This document shows positions 37,001 through 48,788 of a DNA stretch of 64,000 nt, piece after piece. Source of the stretch: Lepidodermella squamata (lineage: Eukaryota > Gastrotricha). The notes under the pieces were generated by a model, which saw nothing but the letters and a program-made list of their open reading frames with translations, was not told the origin of the DNA and did not search any database. Where the stretch lies: the NCBI GenBank assembly GCA_047495785.1, contig JBLDXI010000024.1, forward strand, positions 186,001-250,000, given 5' to 3'. Both the position numbers and the translations under genes were made by a program. Each line of letters starts with the position of its first letter. Positions within the stretch are counted from its first letter, which is position 1.

Positions 37001-38451
37001 AAAACCTTTAATAGCAGACAGCGAGGTTCCAAATGCATATGTACCCTCTAAAACCGCCCACACCACAAGTGCCGCATTTCCGATGCTATAGTCCTCGTAA
37101 TTAATGAGATAAACACCGTAGCAGAAACCAAGCGCGTATAGACCGAACATAAAGAAGAACATAGCCCCCATTATAAGGCCGGTGTAGAGCCCAGTCTTAA
37201 TGCCAACTTTTTTAACTTCGTTCAAGTTTGCAGCGTATCGTTCAACCTCCTCATTCTGGCGACCGAACGCCGTTACAGTTCTGATTGAAGTTATTACCTC
37301 TTGGGCGATTGCTCCCGCTTTCGAGTACGCCTCTGATTCGCTATTCGATTGCGAAAACGCGACTTTCACCATCAAGTAAGACGCTATGAGGTTAACTGGG
37401 GTGAGAGACAGCGTGACCAGGGCTAGTTTCCAGCCAGTGTATAACGCGACAATCGCGCAGCCGATGAAGGCTCCCATGTTTTGGACGAACATTCCGATTT
37501 TGTCACCGATACCCCGTTGAATTTGGCCGATATCTTCCACAAATCGGGACGTCAAAGCGCCCATCTCTTGTTTATCGTACCTGAAAAAATTCACGTTTAG
37601 GATGAAAGCTATTGGTATATGGAAGATTAAACCAACCAGGCGACATCCTGGCGTAACAAATTGCGAAAATAAGCTCGTCTGATAGATATTATTTGGTTTT
37701 CAGCCGAAACAGACCAAAAGAGCGATTGTATGAAGGAAACCACAAAAGACCCACCGCTGATAACTATGTAAATTAGTTAACGATCATGGAGTTTCTAGGG
37801 ACATATTGAAGCTTACTTGCAAAAGCAATGCACAGCTTTTTTATGGCAGCTAAGGATCGCTCCATGGAAGCATCGCTTGGGGTCATTTCAGTTGTACCGA
37901 GAGTTACGTTTGAACTGTTGCTCGCGAAAATCGTTGTAGAATTTTTGGGACAAAATTCCTGGGGAAATGAAGAAAGAAATCACACAGTTTGATTTCACCT
38001 CTGAACTCACATCTGGATTCATGAATTCGTCGATAACTGTGCCAAAGATCCAGCAAAGAAGCGGCATAACGGCTCCGTGAGCGATAGCGCCCAATGTGCC
38101 TGAAGACACATTGCATCGGTTTTATAGGTTAAAAATCTTATTAAATCTTTACCGAAAATGCATAAGAAAATGTCGAACTTGGAGGCGAAGCGAAACACTT
38201 CGAACCAACCAACAGCTGGGTCACCTGCTGATTTTTCAGGTTGGTCTTTCGCTGCATTCGAATCCTGAGCTTCCAACTTGCCAAGATTTTCCAACTCGAT
38301 CACGGAATTTTCCGCAGCTATAAATCAATCTTTAGAAAGCCATAGTATTAGGTAACAAAATTCGGAAACCTTTTCTCACGTCATCGGCTTCGCTGTCGTT
38401 GTTGAATGATGGATTGTTGTAGGCTTCTTTCTGCGATTCACCGGGCCCCAT
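34004..38451 (-). CDS. P-glycoprotein-type full ABC transporter 2 (ABCB family)
   Basis: Second ABCB1-type full transporter, roughly 1,300 residues, starting [17 protein letters not shown] at 38451. The N-terminal tail leads into [15 protein letters not shown], where TMD1 begins. The large exon 35499..37580 encodes most of TMD1, all of NBD1 ([38 protein letters not shown]), the linker and the start of TMD2. NBD2, in the last exon from about 34004 to 34770, has [10 protein letters not shown] and [16 protein letters not shown]. Extracellular loop 1 has several N-glycosylation sequons (NSTT, NSSNVT). Several introns are 50-60 bp. Its exon pattern matches transporters 1 and 3, as expected for tandem duplication. 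All nucleotide-binding motifs are intact, so it should be a working pump. Confidence 0.93.
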
Positions 38452-39029
38452 CTCCAAATAATTAAGCTGCTAAGCAAAAGTTATCACAAAATTGTTCCAG
38501 ACGATTAAGCTCCTGATTAGGATTTGCAATGCCACGTAATTAAGGTGTATGCTTTTTCACCAATTTGCGAGTTACACGGATGTGGAAGATAATTAAGGTA
38601 AGCTATGTTCGAGCTAATTTATTGTTCGCATTTGGCAGGCAGGGCTTTTCCCCCTTCCAGTGCTGCTGCTACGTCCACTAGAAGTGACATGCTATAACGT
38701 GCAGATGAAGCCTGGAGATCTGTATATCTCATCGTTGTAAAAACCGTCCCCGGTAAGCTATTATTATTGTCAGGCCGTGCTGTTTTTTGTCAAGCGCAAT
38801 TAGCTGCTTTAACGTGGCCTTATACAAGCTACCTATTATGTTAATCCTCCTCATTTCATCAATCATCTTTCAATGATCGAAAAAATGTCTGCGATTGTTT
38901 GCGTTCCAGTCAAAGGAATGACAAGTGTCGCCGATTGTTCTAATTAATTATCATTTACCACCACGCTCTGATAATTTTGCTACCAAGTTTGATATTCATG
39001 TAAAAAACATTGAAATTGTTTATTTATTT
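38452..39029. other. Intergenic between ABC transporter 2 and Cys-loop receptor 1
   Basis: 0.58 kb; promoter side of transporter 2 and 3' flank of the receptor. No gene or RNA was seen. Confidence 0.6.
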
Positions 39030-40600
39030 CTACGTCAACATTAAACTAAAGATGAACGCTTCAACTGTACAAGTTATGATGAAAATGATTGCGTAAAAAA
39101 TAGAGTCGATGACTCGAATACGTCGCATTTCGACAAAAGTGTCAAAAAATACGAGTTCAATCCGTTCTGCAAAATACCGCTCCCTGGCAAGGGCACAAGC
39201 TAGGACGGTGTAAACTGTACTGATCATGCCAACGACGATTTGCACTGACATCAGGACCGTAATGTACGGTATTTCGCTCGATTTCGGAATTGAATCGCCA
39301 ACAACTTTAAACAGAGAAGTTAACTTGAAATGTTCAACTAAAAAAAACAATTTCTTTTATACCTGATTGCATAATTGCGAAAGCTAAAACAACTGAAAAA
39401 TCGGCAAAAAGTTCGGAACGGGGTGAATTCAAATATGAGAAAATATACCAGTTATACTATATGTTGGTCTGAATTATAAAAAAACAAGAATAACATTATA
39501 ATTAAACGTAACGGGAATTGTTTAATATTACCTATCGGGCATTCGAGGTGGCATGAAAACTGAGCTGAATTGAAGAATGGCTAGGCAAAGACAAGGCAGA
39601 AACAAATTTACGATGTACAGCTGGTACTTTCGTCGAAATGAGAAGGTGAACACAGCCCGGTCATACCAGCCTTCCCAACCGGAGTAGGTGATGTTTTGAA
39701 TTTCGGCACGCATACCAAGCAATTCGAATATTTCGGCTGGGTTCATGAACTCCATTGAATTTCCACTGATACTTATGCCGGGTTCCTCTAATTTGAATCT
39801 GATGAAAAAGCTGTCCAGAAATGACTCGATAAATATGTCACAATCCTGGAGGCGTTTGAATGTATTATCCTTTTAAAAATTCCATTTGGAAAGGACAAAC
39901 CTGATAATCGAAAGGAAATTTTTTGAAGCTGAAAAATAATAAATCATTATTTCAAAAAAATCGGAAGCGCTGAAATAACTTAAACCTCATGTCGCAAAAA
40001 GACTCGTATACAGCAATAACCTGCCACGTCACGTGTCCATTCGGATAAATGTACATCGGGGTGTTGTCTATTTGCCTAGTTAAAAAGCCGCCTCAATTTT
40101 AGTGGAGTATATTATTTTTGAAATTTGATTTACGCTTCGATAAAGTCAGCGTCGCTAGCAGCATTGTTATGCGTTAACGCCGGGTGCCAGTAAGTAGCAA
40201 TGAAATCCATTAGTCTAGTTACATTGGACCATTGCAGTGTATCATTGGTCTTGCCCCATGAGATGCAAGGGTGAACCCATTTTATATCTAGCTCGGCCAA
40301 TAACGCAAATCTTTTATTGGTATAGAAATAAATACGCGAAATCTGTGTTTAGAATGCTTACTTCTGGTCCTTGTCAATCAGGTCGCGAAAGCTATAAGGA
40401 ATCATTGACACGTTGAGGAACAGGGGATCCGAATACTTTTCGACAGGGCGCGTGTTCGTTCGCAGGTTACACTTGGTGATCAGGTATTTTTTCACCTGCT
40501 CCTCCTGAGGAATAAATTTCCCCAGAATTTGGCATGTAGAAAAGTCGAGAAAATAGTGAATACCCAAAAAGGTCAGAAGTAAGGTATTAGGAAGCATCAT
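39030..40600 (-). CDS. Cys-loop ligand-gated ion channel subunit 1
   Basis: A pentameric ligand-gated channel subunit (nicotinic/GABA/glycine receptor superfamily) for the plasma membrane. About eight exons starting MMLPNTLLLTFLGIHYF (signal peptide) at 40600. The extracellular domain includes ELDIKWVHPCISWG and a true Cys-loop: splicing gives C-DMSFKKFPFDYQD-C, exactly 13 residues between cysteines. M1 is YIVNLFLPCLCLAILQF. M2 is rebuilt across two introns as PDRPTYSITVVLAFAIMQSV. M3 starts YITVLMSVQIVVGM, and M4 is VIDSIFYAIIFIITCTVEAF. The M3-M4 loop is only about 25 residues, far shorter than in vertebrate receptors. An Asp at the -1' position suggests cation selectivity. Ligand unknown. 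Tandem with subunit 2. Confidence 0.85.
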
Positions 40601-40747
40601 CTTTATTCGGTTGGAAATCTCTAGTGACCATATTGGGGCAAGGTAGTGTAATGATAGCTAGCGCGACACTTTCATTTTTCAGCCAAACTACGCGTTAGCT
40701 TATTTATTCAGCCGCTAAAGAATGCTAAATCAGCAGATGCCTACTAC

Positions 40748-42247
40748 TCAGGGCTCGATCATTTTTACGAAAATAGAGTGGTTGATTACGATAGCTGCGC
40801 TTATGATACCGCTATAAATGATAACGTCGATGGCACGCATAAATGACATTGTCATATAGTCGAGGCCGAAGAACCGGAACCGCCTCTGGACCATTTCGTG
40901 AGAGGCGATTGTGCAGGCTATTACGGCGTAAACCGAACACGCCCCGCCGATGAATATTTGCACCAGCAGGAAAATTGTTATGTACGGTATCTCGTCGGAA
41001 TGTGGAATGACTTTCGATATTTCGGAGAGCATCACAACAAGCGCAATTAAAACTGTAATGGAAAAAAAGACAGATTCTTTAAGAGAATTCGGAGCCATAC
41101 AATTATAACCAGTGATTGTGAATGATGATCTATCCGAAAATTGAGGAGGAATCAGTCCTGATACGAGTTGCATCACAGTTAAACACGAGCAAGGTATGAT
41201 GAGGTTAACTATATAGCTGGCGTATCGTCGTTCGAAAACGAAATTGAATGTCGCCCTGAAAGAGACCATAATGCACGATAAATACTCGAATTTTACTCAA
41301 CTACCGGTCGAAAGTTGAATTATCCCAGCCGAAATACGTCACCTGGCTGGTTTCAGCATAGACCGATTTCAACGACCAGACCGATCCGGAATGCACGAAA
41401 CTTTCGGTGTTGTTGTAAAGGCTCACACCACGGCCTATCAAGTTCAACTTGATCACCGTCGTTTCGTCAAAAAGCTCGATATGAATCGGGCAAATTTGCT
41501 TATCGAAAGGCCATTTTTTAAGCCTGAAAGAGAGTATATGGCTGAAAATTATAATCTTATGAAGCTAGCTATATTGCGACCTCAAGGAACAGTACGAAGT
41601 CATGACTGTAACGATTTGCCATATTACATCGCCAGTCGAATAGAAATACATGGGAGTGGTGGATGCGACTCTGAAATCCACCAGAAATGCTGTTTTCCCC
41701 TTATTATCAGCCAGAACTTACTCTTCAAAAAGTTGAGATGAATTGTAACTGTTTGAATGGATTAAAGTTGGGCGCCAATATTTTTTAGCCACGTCTAAAA
41801 CTCTGGAAACGTTTCTCCATTTCTTTGTCTCCTCGGATTCTCCTTTATGAGGAAACGAATTTAAGGTGGATCCTTTGGGAATCTGGCCGACCTACCCCAG
41901 AATACGCAAGGATGGTGCCATTCGAAATCGAGCTCAAGCAACAAGGAAAATCTATCTTTCGAAAATTCTGGCTGTTGAAAATTGAGTAAATAAAATTGTT
42001 TGTAAGACCTTTGAGTGCTATCTTCCAGCTCTCGAAAACTGTAAGGAATCATCTGCAAGTGCATAGACAGCGGGTTGCTGTACTTGACGACTGGCCGGCT
42101 GCTGCTGTTTAAACTGCACCTGTTGATCAAATACTGCTTCACGGCTTCTTCCTCTGGGATAAACTCCTGCGAGTAACCCAAAACCAGTCGAATGGATGTC
42201 AAAATAATGAGTATCAACATTTTAATTACGATAGCTCCAGAAATCAT
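40748..42247 (-). CDS. Cys-loop ligand-gated ion channel subunit 2
   Basis: Second pentameric-channel subunit, tandem paralogue of subunit 1. It starts at the ATG at 42247 with a signal peptide (MLILIILTSIRLVLGY). The ectodomain has ELDFEWHHPC, TTPMYFYSTGDVIWQIV and a spliced Cys-loop C-SLRLKKWPFDKQI-C, again 13 residues. M1 is SYIVNLIIPCSCLTVMQLV. M2 reads SDRSSFTITVLIALVVMLSE after removal of a 57-bp intron (41053..41109) that has no stop and keeps frame. M3 starts IPYITIFLLVQIFIGG. M4 is AIDVIIYSGIISAAIVINHS. The M3-M4 loop is about 22 residues. The two subunits could form one heteromeric channel; that is inference from tandem position and similarity. Confidence 0.87.
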
Positions 42248-42624
42248 CAAATTTTTGCCAGCTTAATAGTACAGTTCGCAAAGGTTTAAACAGCTGCTGC
42301 TACTATTATTTCATGCGGGAAGTGACACGACCCAGGAATAACGAAATATTTTATTGATCGGCAACGTTATGAAAGGTAAATCATTTAGTCGGAAATAACG
42401 AAATCTCTTGACCGAGTAATGATAGTCAAATTTTAAGGTAGAAGAATGAATTGCGAAAATAAACACAAAAAATAGAGAAACTATTGCACCGCACTCAAGT
42501 GTATATAACCGGACTAGCTGGAAATCGACTATAAATTCTCGATAGCATAAGAAACAGGCAGCAAGAGAGAAAAATACGATATTTCATAGAATTAATCAAA
42601 AGCAAAAAAAATAAATGATTATCT
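42248..42624. other. Intergenic upstream of receptor 2
   Basis: 0.38 kb AT-rich spacer containing the 3' flank of ABC transporter 3 and the promoter side of receptor 2. Nothing else was seen. Confidence 0.6.
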
Positions 42625-45600
42625 TCAACGAGTCAGCTGTTGCGCTGACCATAAACCGTAATAGAGACCGCGTTTAGCTAGGAGATCTTCGTGCGTGCCC
42701 AATTCGCGAACAACCCCACCTTGAATAACGGCAATTTCGTCAGCGTTTTCGATTGTCGATAAGCGATGCGCGATGACAAGAACAGTGCGACCCTCGCGGG
42801 CGCGATCCAACGCGTCTTGAACCACCTTCTCACTCTCTGAATCCAGGGCTGAGGTTGCCTCGTCCAGCAGAAGCAACTGCGGTTGGCGAATCAACGCTCG
42901 GGCGATGGCAACTCGCTGCTTCTGGCCGCCACTCAACTGGGCGCCTCGCTCGCCGACCCTGGTGTTATAACCCTCGGGCAGGGCCTTGATAAACTCGTGG
43001 ATATTCGCCATTTTCGCGACTTCTTCGATTTCTTCCTGAGACGCCGTTCCGCCTCGAGTAGCGCTCCTCAACCCATCGAGGCCGTACGAGATATTCTCGC
43101 CGATAGTTCGATCGAAAAGGATGGGCTCCTGCGAAACTAGGGACATCTTACTGCGAGCCCAGGGTAAGCTCAGGTCAGTCAGCGGGTTGTTGTCAAGTCG
43201 AACGTGGCCTAAATTCGGGTCGTAAAACCGCTCAAGCAGTTGGATAACCGTCGATTTTCCACAGCCACTCCCTCCGACCAGCGCAATAGTTTTGCCCGAC
43301 TCGACCTGCAAATTGATGCCGTGTAGGATGGTGGCGTTCGGGCGGGTCGGGTAGTAGAAATGAACTGATTCAACAGTGGCCCGGCCTTCGAACTTTTCTG
43401 GCTTGTAGGCATCGGCCGAATTCTCCCAATCAATCGCCGGCTTGCGGTCGAGCAGCTTGAAAATCTCAGCGACAGCGAGTTGGGCCTTGCGCTGGTCTGG
43501 CGCCATCGCGTTGGCTTGGCCGACTGCGAATGCGCTGAACATGATGGCGGCGAGGGCCGTGAACATGTCGCCGAATTCTGTCACTCCGTCCTTGATGAAC
43601 GTGGCGCCCGCGTAGAAGGCGGCCGAGTACGCGAAAAGCATCGAAGCTTCGCTCAACCCAAAGCAAATACCAGCAATCTGTCATAAAAAAAAATGAAGTA
43701 TTATCACGATTTCTCAAACAAAACTAAGTTTTTACGTTGATCTTGATAAGTTCTCGCTTATGACGGCTGACCAGTGGGGTGTTGAATAGGTCGATGAAAA
43801 TGCGATAGGCGCCGAGGGAGGTGACTGTTCGAATGTTAGTCGTCGACTGCACAAGGTATTTCGCCGCCTGCTCGACAAATTTGTCCTGAGAAACGGTGTC
43901 ACCGACCGCTTTGCCTTGAACCAGACCGCCGAAAATGAGGACAGGCACAAAGGCCAACATAATCAGGGTGATTCGCCATTCGAAGATGAAAGCAATGACT
44001 ATAGCAGCTAGCAAAGATGAAAGATTCTGGACCAGCCTGTGAAATAGTGTAAAATAAAGGCATTATTTTATATTATTATTATTATATTTTTTTTATAATT
44101 GACAGTTTGCAAGTGAAGAGTGGGTTAGGCGAGTTTTCAGTATTTTCCACCAAATCCCAACAGGAGCGCTGGCTAGAAAGGAACGATTGGTGGATTTCAT
44201 CGTATTCTAACCCTTTCGAATGGTTTATAGTTTTATTAGCGAAAAGGACAAAGTAAAAAATTTATTTATTATTTATTTAACCCAGATTTTCTTGAAGATT
44301 TAAAATTATCTAATTTCAGACCTTCCGGAAGAAACCATCCTTCTTGAAAGGCTGGAATCTGAAAACTATCCCCGACAATTCTTGTCTTGACGCGGGGCCA
44401 CCAGCTCGATTCCTCCCAATTTTTTTGAAATCTAATTTTGAAATTTTTTTAATGTTTTAATATCCAATATCCAGGGAGATTCTATATAGGTACCTCGAAT
44501 TACCATAATAATTTAAAAAATTGAAGTTTAAAAATTAAAAAATTAAAGTCCATTTTCTCAAATGTGATGACGCGATGACTATCAATCTCTTTTTCATATC
44601 ATTCGACACTATGTCGAAAAATTCGCCAAACCCCACTTTTCACTTGTTAACTTGGTCAATTATGATTTTTTCGAACTTACTGAGCCAGCTGTGAGCCAGT
44701 TGCATCGCGAACTTGCCCGCATTTGGTCGCCAAACGGCTAGCCAACGCTCCCGTCGCGTTGTCTTCATCATCGAACCAGGCAGTTTCTTGCCGCAGCATC
44801 GCGTGAAACGCCATTTTTCGAATACGGGCCACTAACTGCTCGCCGGCATACGCAAATCCAGCCATCATAACCGTGAATCCGATGAAGCAAGCCGCGCCAA
44901 TTGCGAGGAAAATCAGCGAGAACGTCAGGCCCTTCTGGTAACGCGCCTCCGGGTCGCAGTCAGTGAACGCGTCCATCATTCGCGAGAAAATGACCGAAAA
45001 AGCTGGCCAAACGGCGCCGCAAAGCAGCGACCCCAGCGTACCGGCGAAGATGTACGGAATTTCAGGTGTAGCCAAGCCCCACAGGCGTCGCATCGAAAAG
45101 TGATTCTTCACCAAATCGTCCTCCAACTTTTTCTTTTCAGCAGCAGTTAACGCGACAGTTTTGCTGTCAATGTCCTTCATATCGGCGACTTCCTTCGTCG
45201 GCGAAATGGCGCCATCGGCGTGACTTTTGCGGTTCGCCAACGCAGTTCGACGCTCTCGGGCGCTGTCGAATTCCAGGGTGACGTCAGACACATCTCGGCC
45301 CTTTTGCGCTTCAACCAACTTCGCGTAGATGCCCTTACGTTCAATCAGCTCGGTGTGAGTTCCAAATTCGCAAACTTGCCCGGCGTCGATTACAACGATT
45401 TTATCGGCGTTCATGATAGTCGACAGGCGATGGGCGATTGCGATGGTAGTTCGGCCGGCCCTGGCTTTGTCCAACGCGTCTTGAACAATCGCCTCAGACT
45501 CGGTGTCTAACGCAGACGTTGCTTCGTCGAGGAGTAGGACCCTCGGGTTTCGGACCAAGGCCCTGGCGATGGCGATTCGCTGTTTCTGACCACCACTCAA

Positions 45601-48002
45601 CTGGGCGCCCTGTTCTCCGACCATCGTTTCGTAGCCTTGGGGTAGTTTCATGATAAAACTGTGGGCGTTAGCCAGCCGCGCCGCTCGTTCGATTTCCTCA
45701 CGCGTGACGCTAGGGCAGCCGTATCGGATGTTTTCAAGGATCGAAGCTCCGAAAAGGATCGGCTCTTGGCTGACGACGCCAATCAACGAACGGAACCAGA
45801 AAATGTTGTATTCCCGCAAATCGACGCCATCAATCGAGACAGAACCGGCATCTGGGTCGTAGAAACGCTGTAAAAGCTGAATGATTGTCGATTTGCCACA
45901 ACCACTCGCGCCGACCAGGGCGACCGTTGTGCCTGGTTCAATTGAAAGCGAGACATTTTGCAGGATCGGAACGTCAGGGCGAGTCGGGTAGCGGAAAGAA
46001 ATGTTCTTGAATTCGATACGGCACGGGAATTTCTCGCCATTCTCGCGCTTTACGCCCAGCTTTGAGAACGGGTCGATTGTTGGCCGCCTATCGATGACTT
46101 GAAACACATTGTAGGCAGCAGAACGAGCCGCGGCGAAAGCCTGAATCGAGGTAACACTCATGCCCAGCGAGAAAGTGCCCATAATGACGGCGAAAAACGT
46201 TGTAGTCACAACTCCGATGGAATACCCAGGCTCGCCGCGGTTTATCAACTCAACACCGTACGAAAAACCAAGGGCATACGAACCGAAAATAATGAAGAAT
46301 GTCAGACCCATCATAACACCCATGACAACGCCTTTTTTCGTGCCGAATCGCCTCGCATCGTCGAGATTCGCCGCGTATCGTTCCACCTCAATGCGCTGGC
46401 CGCCGAACGACGCGACAGTTCTGATTGATCCGAGCACTTCTTGTGCAATCGCACCCGCCTTGGCGTAGGCATTTGTTTCATCCTGAGCCTGCGCGAACGC
46501 GAATTTCATCATGAGAACAGCGGCAACTGCGAGCAATGGAGAAAGCGATAGCACAACCAAAGCCAGCTCCCAGCCCTTGATCATAGCGATGACCATGCCG
46601 GCGATGAAAGCGGCGATGCTTTGAAATATTAGGGCGCATTTGTCGCCTATGCCTTTGTGAATTAGGAGGATGTCCTCGGCGAATTTCGACGTAACAGTGC
46701 CCGATTCTTGCTGATCGTACCAGCCGACGTCTTGGCGTATCAAATTGCGGAAAAATGCGATGCGGATGTTTTTCACCTGATTTTCAGCCGCCATGCCGAA
46801 CGCTGAGAAATGGATGTAGCCAACTAACCAGCTAGCAGCGCCAATGACTTGAAAATTTTGAAAAATTACCCGAAAATTTAATTAAAATCCAGAGTTTACT
46901 TACTGACAAAATAGATGATTTGCTCGAGCATCTTATCCAAAAACTCAGCCTTGCCTTGTTCGATCAAAGCACATGTAGCATTAACTTTTTCGAAAAATCC
47001 AGTGCCGTTTAGCGACTGGAGAATAGGAGCTAATGCCCAGGCCTCAGGGTTTGTCCAGATTATTGTCACAATTTCTTGTTCCAGCTGGCTTTCGGACTTG
47101 GTCAAGAAGTCATCGCACGTCAATTTGAAAACTCTGGTTATGTTGTCTATCAAGTCCTTATGATCAGCCATCAGATACGTAAGATTACATTGTTGCTATA
47201 TAACAAAGACAAGGGGAATTAAGCTGCAAAATGTACAAGGCGAAAAACGCTATTACCGATGGGTCGGTGAAGCCGTCAATTACGTTACCAAAAATGACAA
47301 CAGATAGAGGCTGAATAATACCATGGCCAATAGCAGCAAGGATTCCGATGAGCATCAATGCCGTGTCATATTTCGACGCGAATCGGAACTTAGAAACGCG
47401 ATAGTTAAAGGCTTTGATTAAAAAATTAAGCATCAACAGCTCACCACTTCGAAAAACCCAACACTAGGTTTGACTTCTTTCGGAGCCTTTTTCTTCCCAC
47501 TAGGGTCTGTTTCAGCAGTTGTGTCAGGGGTGGCTTTTTGTCCGCCAGTTTCGACATAGGCGACATCGGGGAGTTTTTTCAGTTCAATACCATCACTCAC
47601 CGGAGGTTCCAAGCTCACTGAAAATTGAAACGATGTTTTATATAAATCTTGAAAAACTGTCGTCTGAATTTGAAAGCGTAACTAAAAGGTGCGAGAATTA
47701 GTCACCAACACAACGGAAAATCAACTAGCTACTTCTTCTCACCTGGTTCGTAGGAAACGTTTTGTTTATTGTTCTGTCATATAATTTCAATAATTAGCAA
47801 GCAATTCGGTAGCAAGCCTCCTTAAAGGCTAGGTTCTTTTCGTAACAAACCCGAGACGTCATTTGAGTTCAGATTTTCATCGACTGAACCAACAAATGTA
47901 GGATTTATGAATGCTGTCATTTTTTGTACACGGTAATTATTTAAAATGTGATGCTGCTAAGGTCAATAAACTCTTACCTTGAGGTCTCTGGGCCTTTTCC
48001 AT
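42625..48002 (-). CDS. P-glycoprotein-type full ABC transporter 3 (ABCB family)
   Basis: Third ABCB1-type full transporter, about 1,370 residues. I place the start at the ATG at 48002 (MEKAQRPQ), because small exons at about 47879-47930 (FINPTFVGSVDENLNSND) and 47744-47775 (NNKQNVSYEP) chain to the exon reading VSLEPPVSDGIEL. The FINPTF segment parallels YNNPSF in transporter 2. These small N-terminal exons are less certain than the rest. Core exon 44681..46847 covers TMD1 and NBD1 ([38 protein letters not shown]). Exons at 43724-44036 and 42625-43680 hold the rest of TMD2 and NBD2 ([26 protein letters not shown]). The intron at 44037..44680 carries a transposon-like insertion. All catalytic motifs are intact. 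Confidence 0.92.
44090..44670. mobile_element. MITE-like element filling an intron of ABC transporter 3
   Basis: The intron at 44037..44680 is 644 bp, about ten times its neighbours. Its ends form a long imperfect inverted repeat of about 50 bp. The left side at about 44092-44140 (AAGTGAAGAGTGGGTTAGGC is its core) matches the reverse complement of 44614-44668 (GCCAAACCCCACTTTTCACT is its core), and the match continues outward through ATAATTGAC / GTCAATTAT. There is no long open frame inside, so this would be a non-autonomous DNA element rather than an active transposon. Target-site duplications could not be settled by eye. Confidence 0.5.
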
Positions 48003-48484
48003 ACAACTTGCAAATGACCAGTTTCACTTAAATTCCTAGTTAGTGTTAAAATTTGATTATTTTGCAGGTTTGTCGTAACGAGGAATGAGAACCGATCTGT
48101 TTTGAGCAACAAAACTGAGCTGACAGCAAGCCTCTAGCAAGCAATTGCGAACGCAAGAAGACAACGATGAAAATATGGATAAAGCAGTATATTTATTGAA
48201 GCAATAGCCTTTCTTACAATAGTAGACATATTTTTTCGTTTAAAGAGCGGAATGGCTTCGAAAACGTCAACAATCACAAATTGCCAATAGAATGTCTTAT
48301 ATTAAATTCAACATCGGTAATTGTATATACTCATCATGTTTTGAAAGCAACGGGGTGGGCAAGGATACGAGATGCCTCAGCAATACCTATCACTATTCAA
48401 GCAGCTAATTCAGCATATTATGTTTCAACGTCAAAATTAAAGCAGTAATTGCATCAGAGTCCAAAAGGCTTCTAGCAGCAAGCT
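48003..48484. other. Intergenic between ABC transporter 3 and ACBP
   Basis: 0.48 kb; includes the 3' UTR of the acyl-CoA-binding protein gene on the minus strand. No gene was seen. Confidence 0.6.
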
Positions 48485-48788
48485 TTAGTTGTACTTGCTC
48501 TTAAGGTCACCGACCAGCTTGACGTAAGCCTCCTGGGCAGCCTCCTTGGCCATGCCTAAAAAATCCACCTTAACAACAATTTTTTAGGTTAAATAAGAAT
48601 TTACCCTTCTTGGCGTTCCAGGCGTCCCATTTGGCCTTTCCCTTGAGGTCCAACATACCTGGGCGATCGGTGTTGCAATCGCCAACGGTGCCTTGCTTGT
48701 AAAGAGCATAGGTCTCGAGCAGTTCGTCGTTGGTTGGCGACTTCTTGAGCTGCTTGACTTCCTCGGCGGCAGTATCGAAGGCACTCAT
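48485..48788 (-). CDS. DBI: Acyl-CoA-binding protein (ACBP/DBI)
   Basis: Cytosolic carrier of long-chain acyl-CoA esters. Two exons, 48605..48788 and 48485..48555, give 84 residues, close to the usual 86-90. The diagnostic stretch is present: [33 protein letters not shown] and, after the intron, [14 protein letters not shown]. The Tyr and Lys residues that hold the CoA 3'-phosphate and adenine are all kept (YxLYKQ and KxKW motifs). The ATG at 48788 ([11 protein letters not shown]) is the only sensible start. The protein has no leader and no extra domains, so it is the basic single-domain form. Confidence 0.96.
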
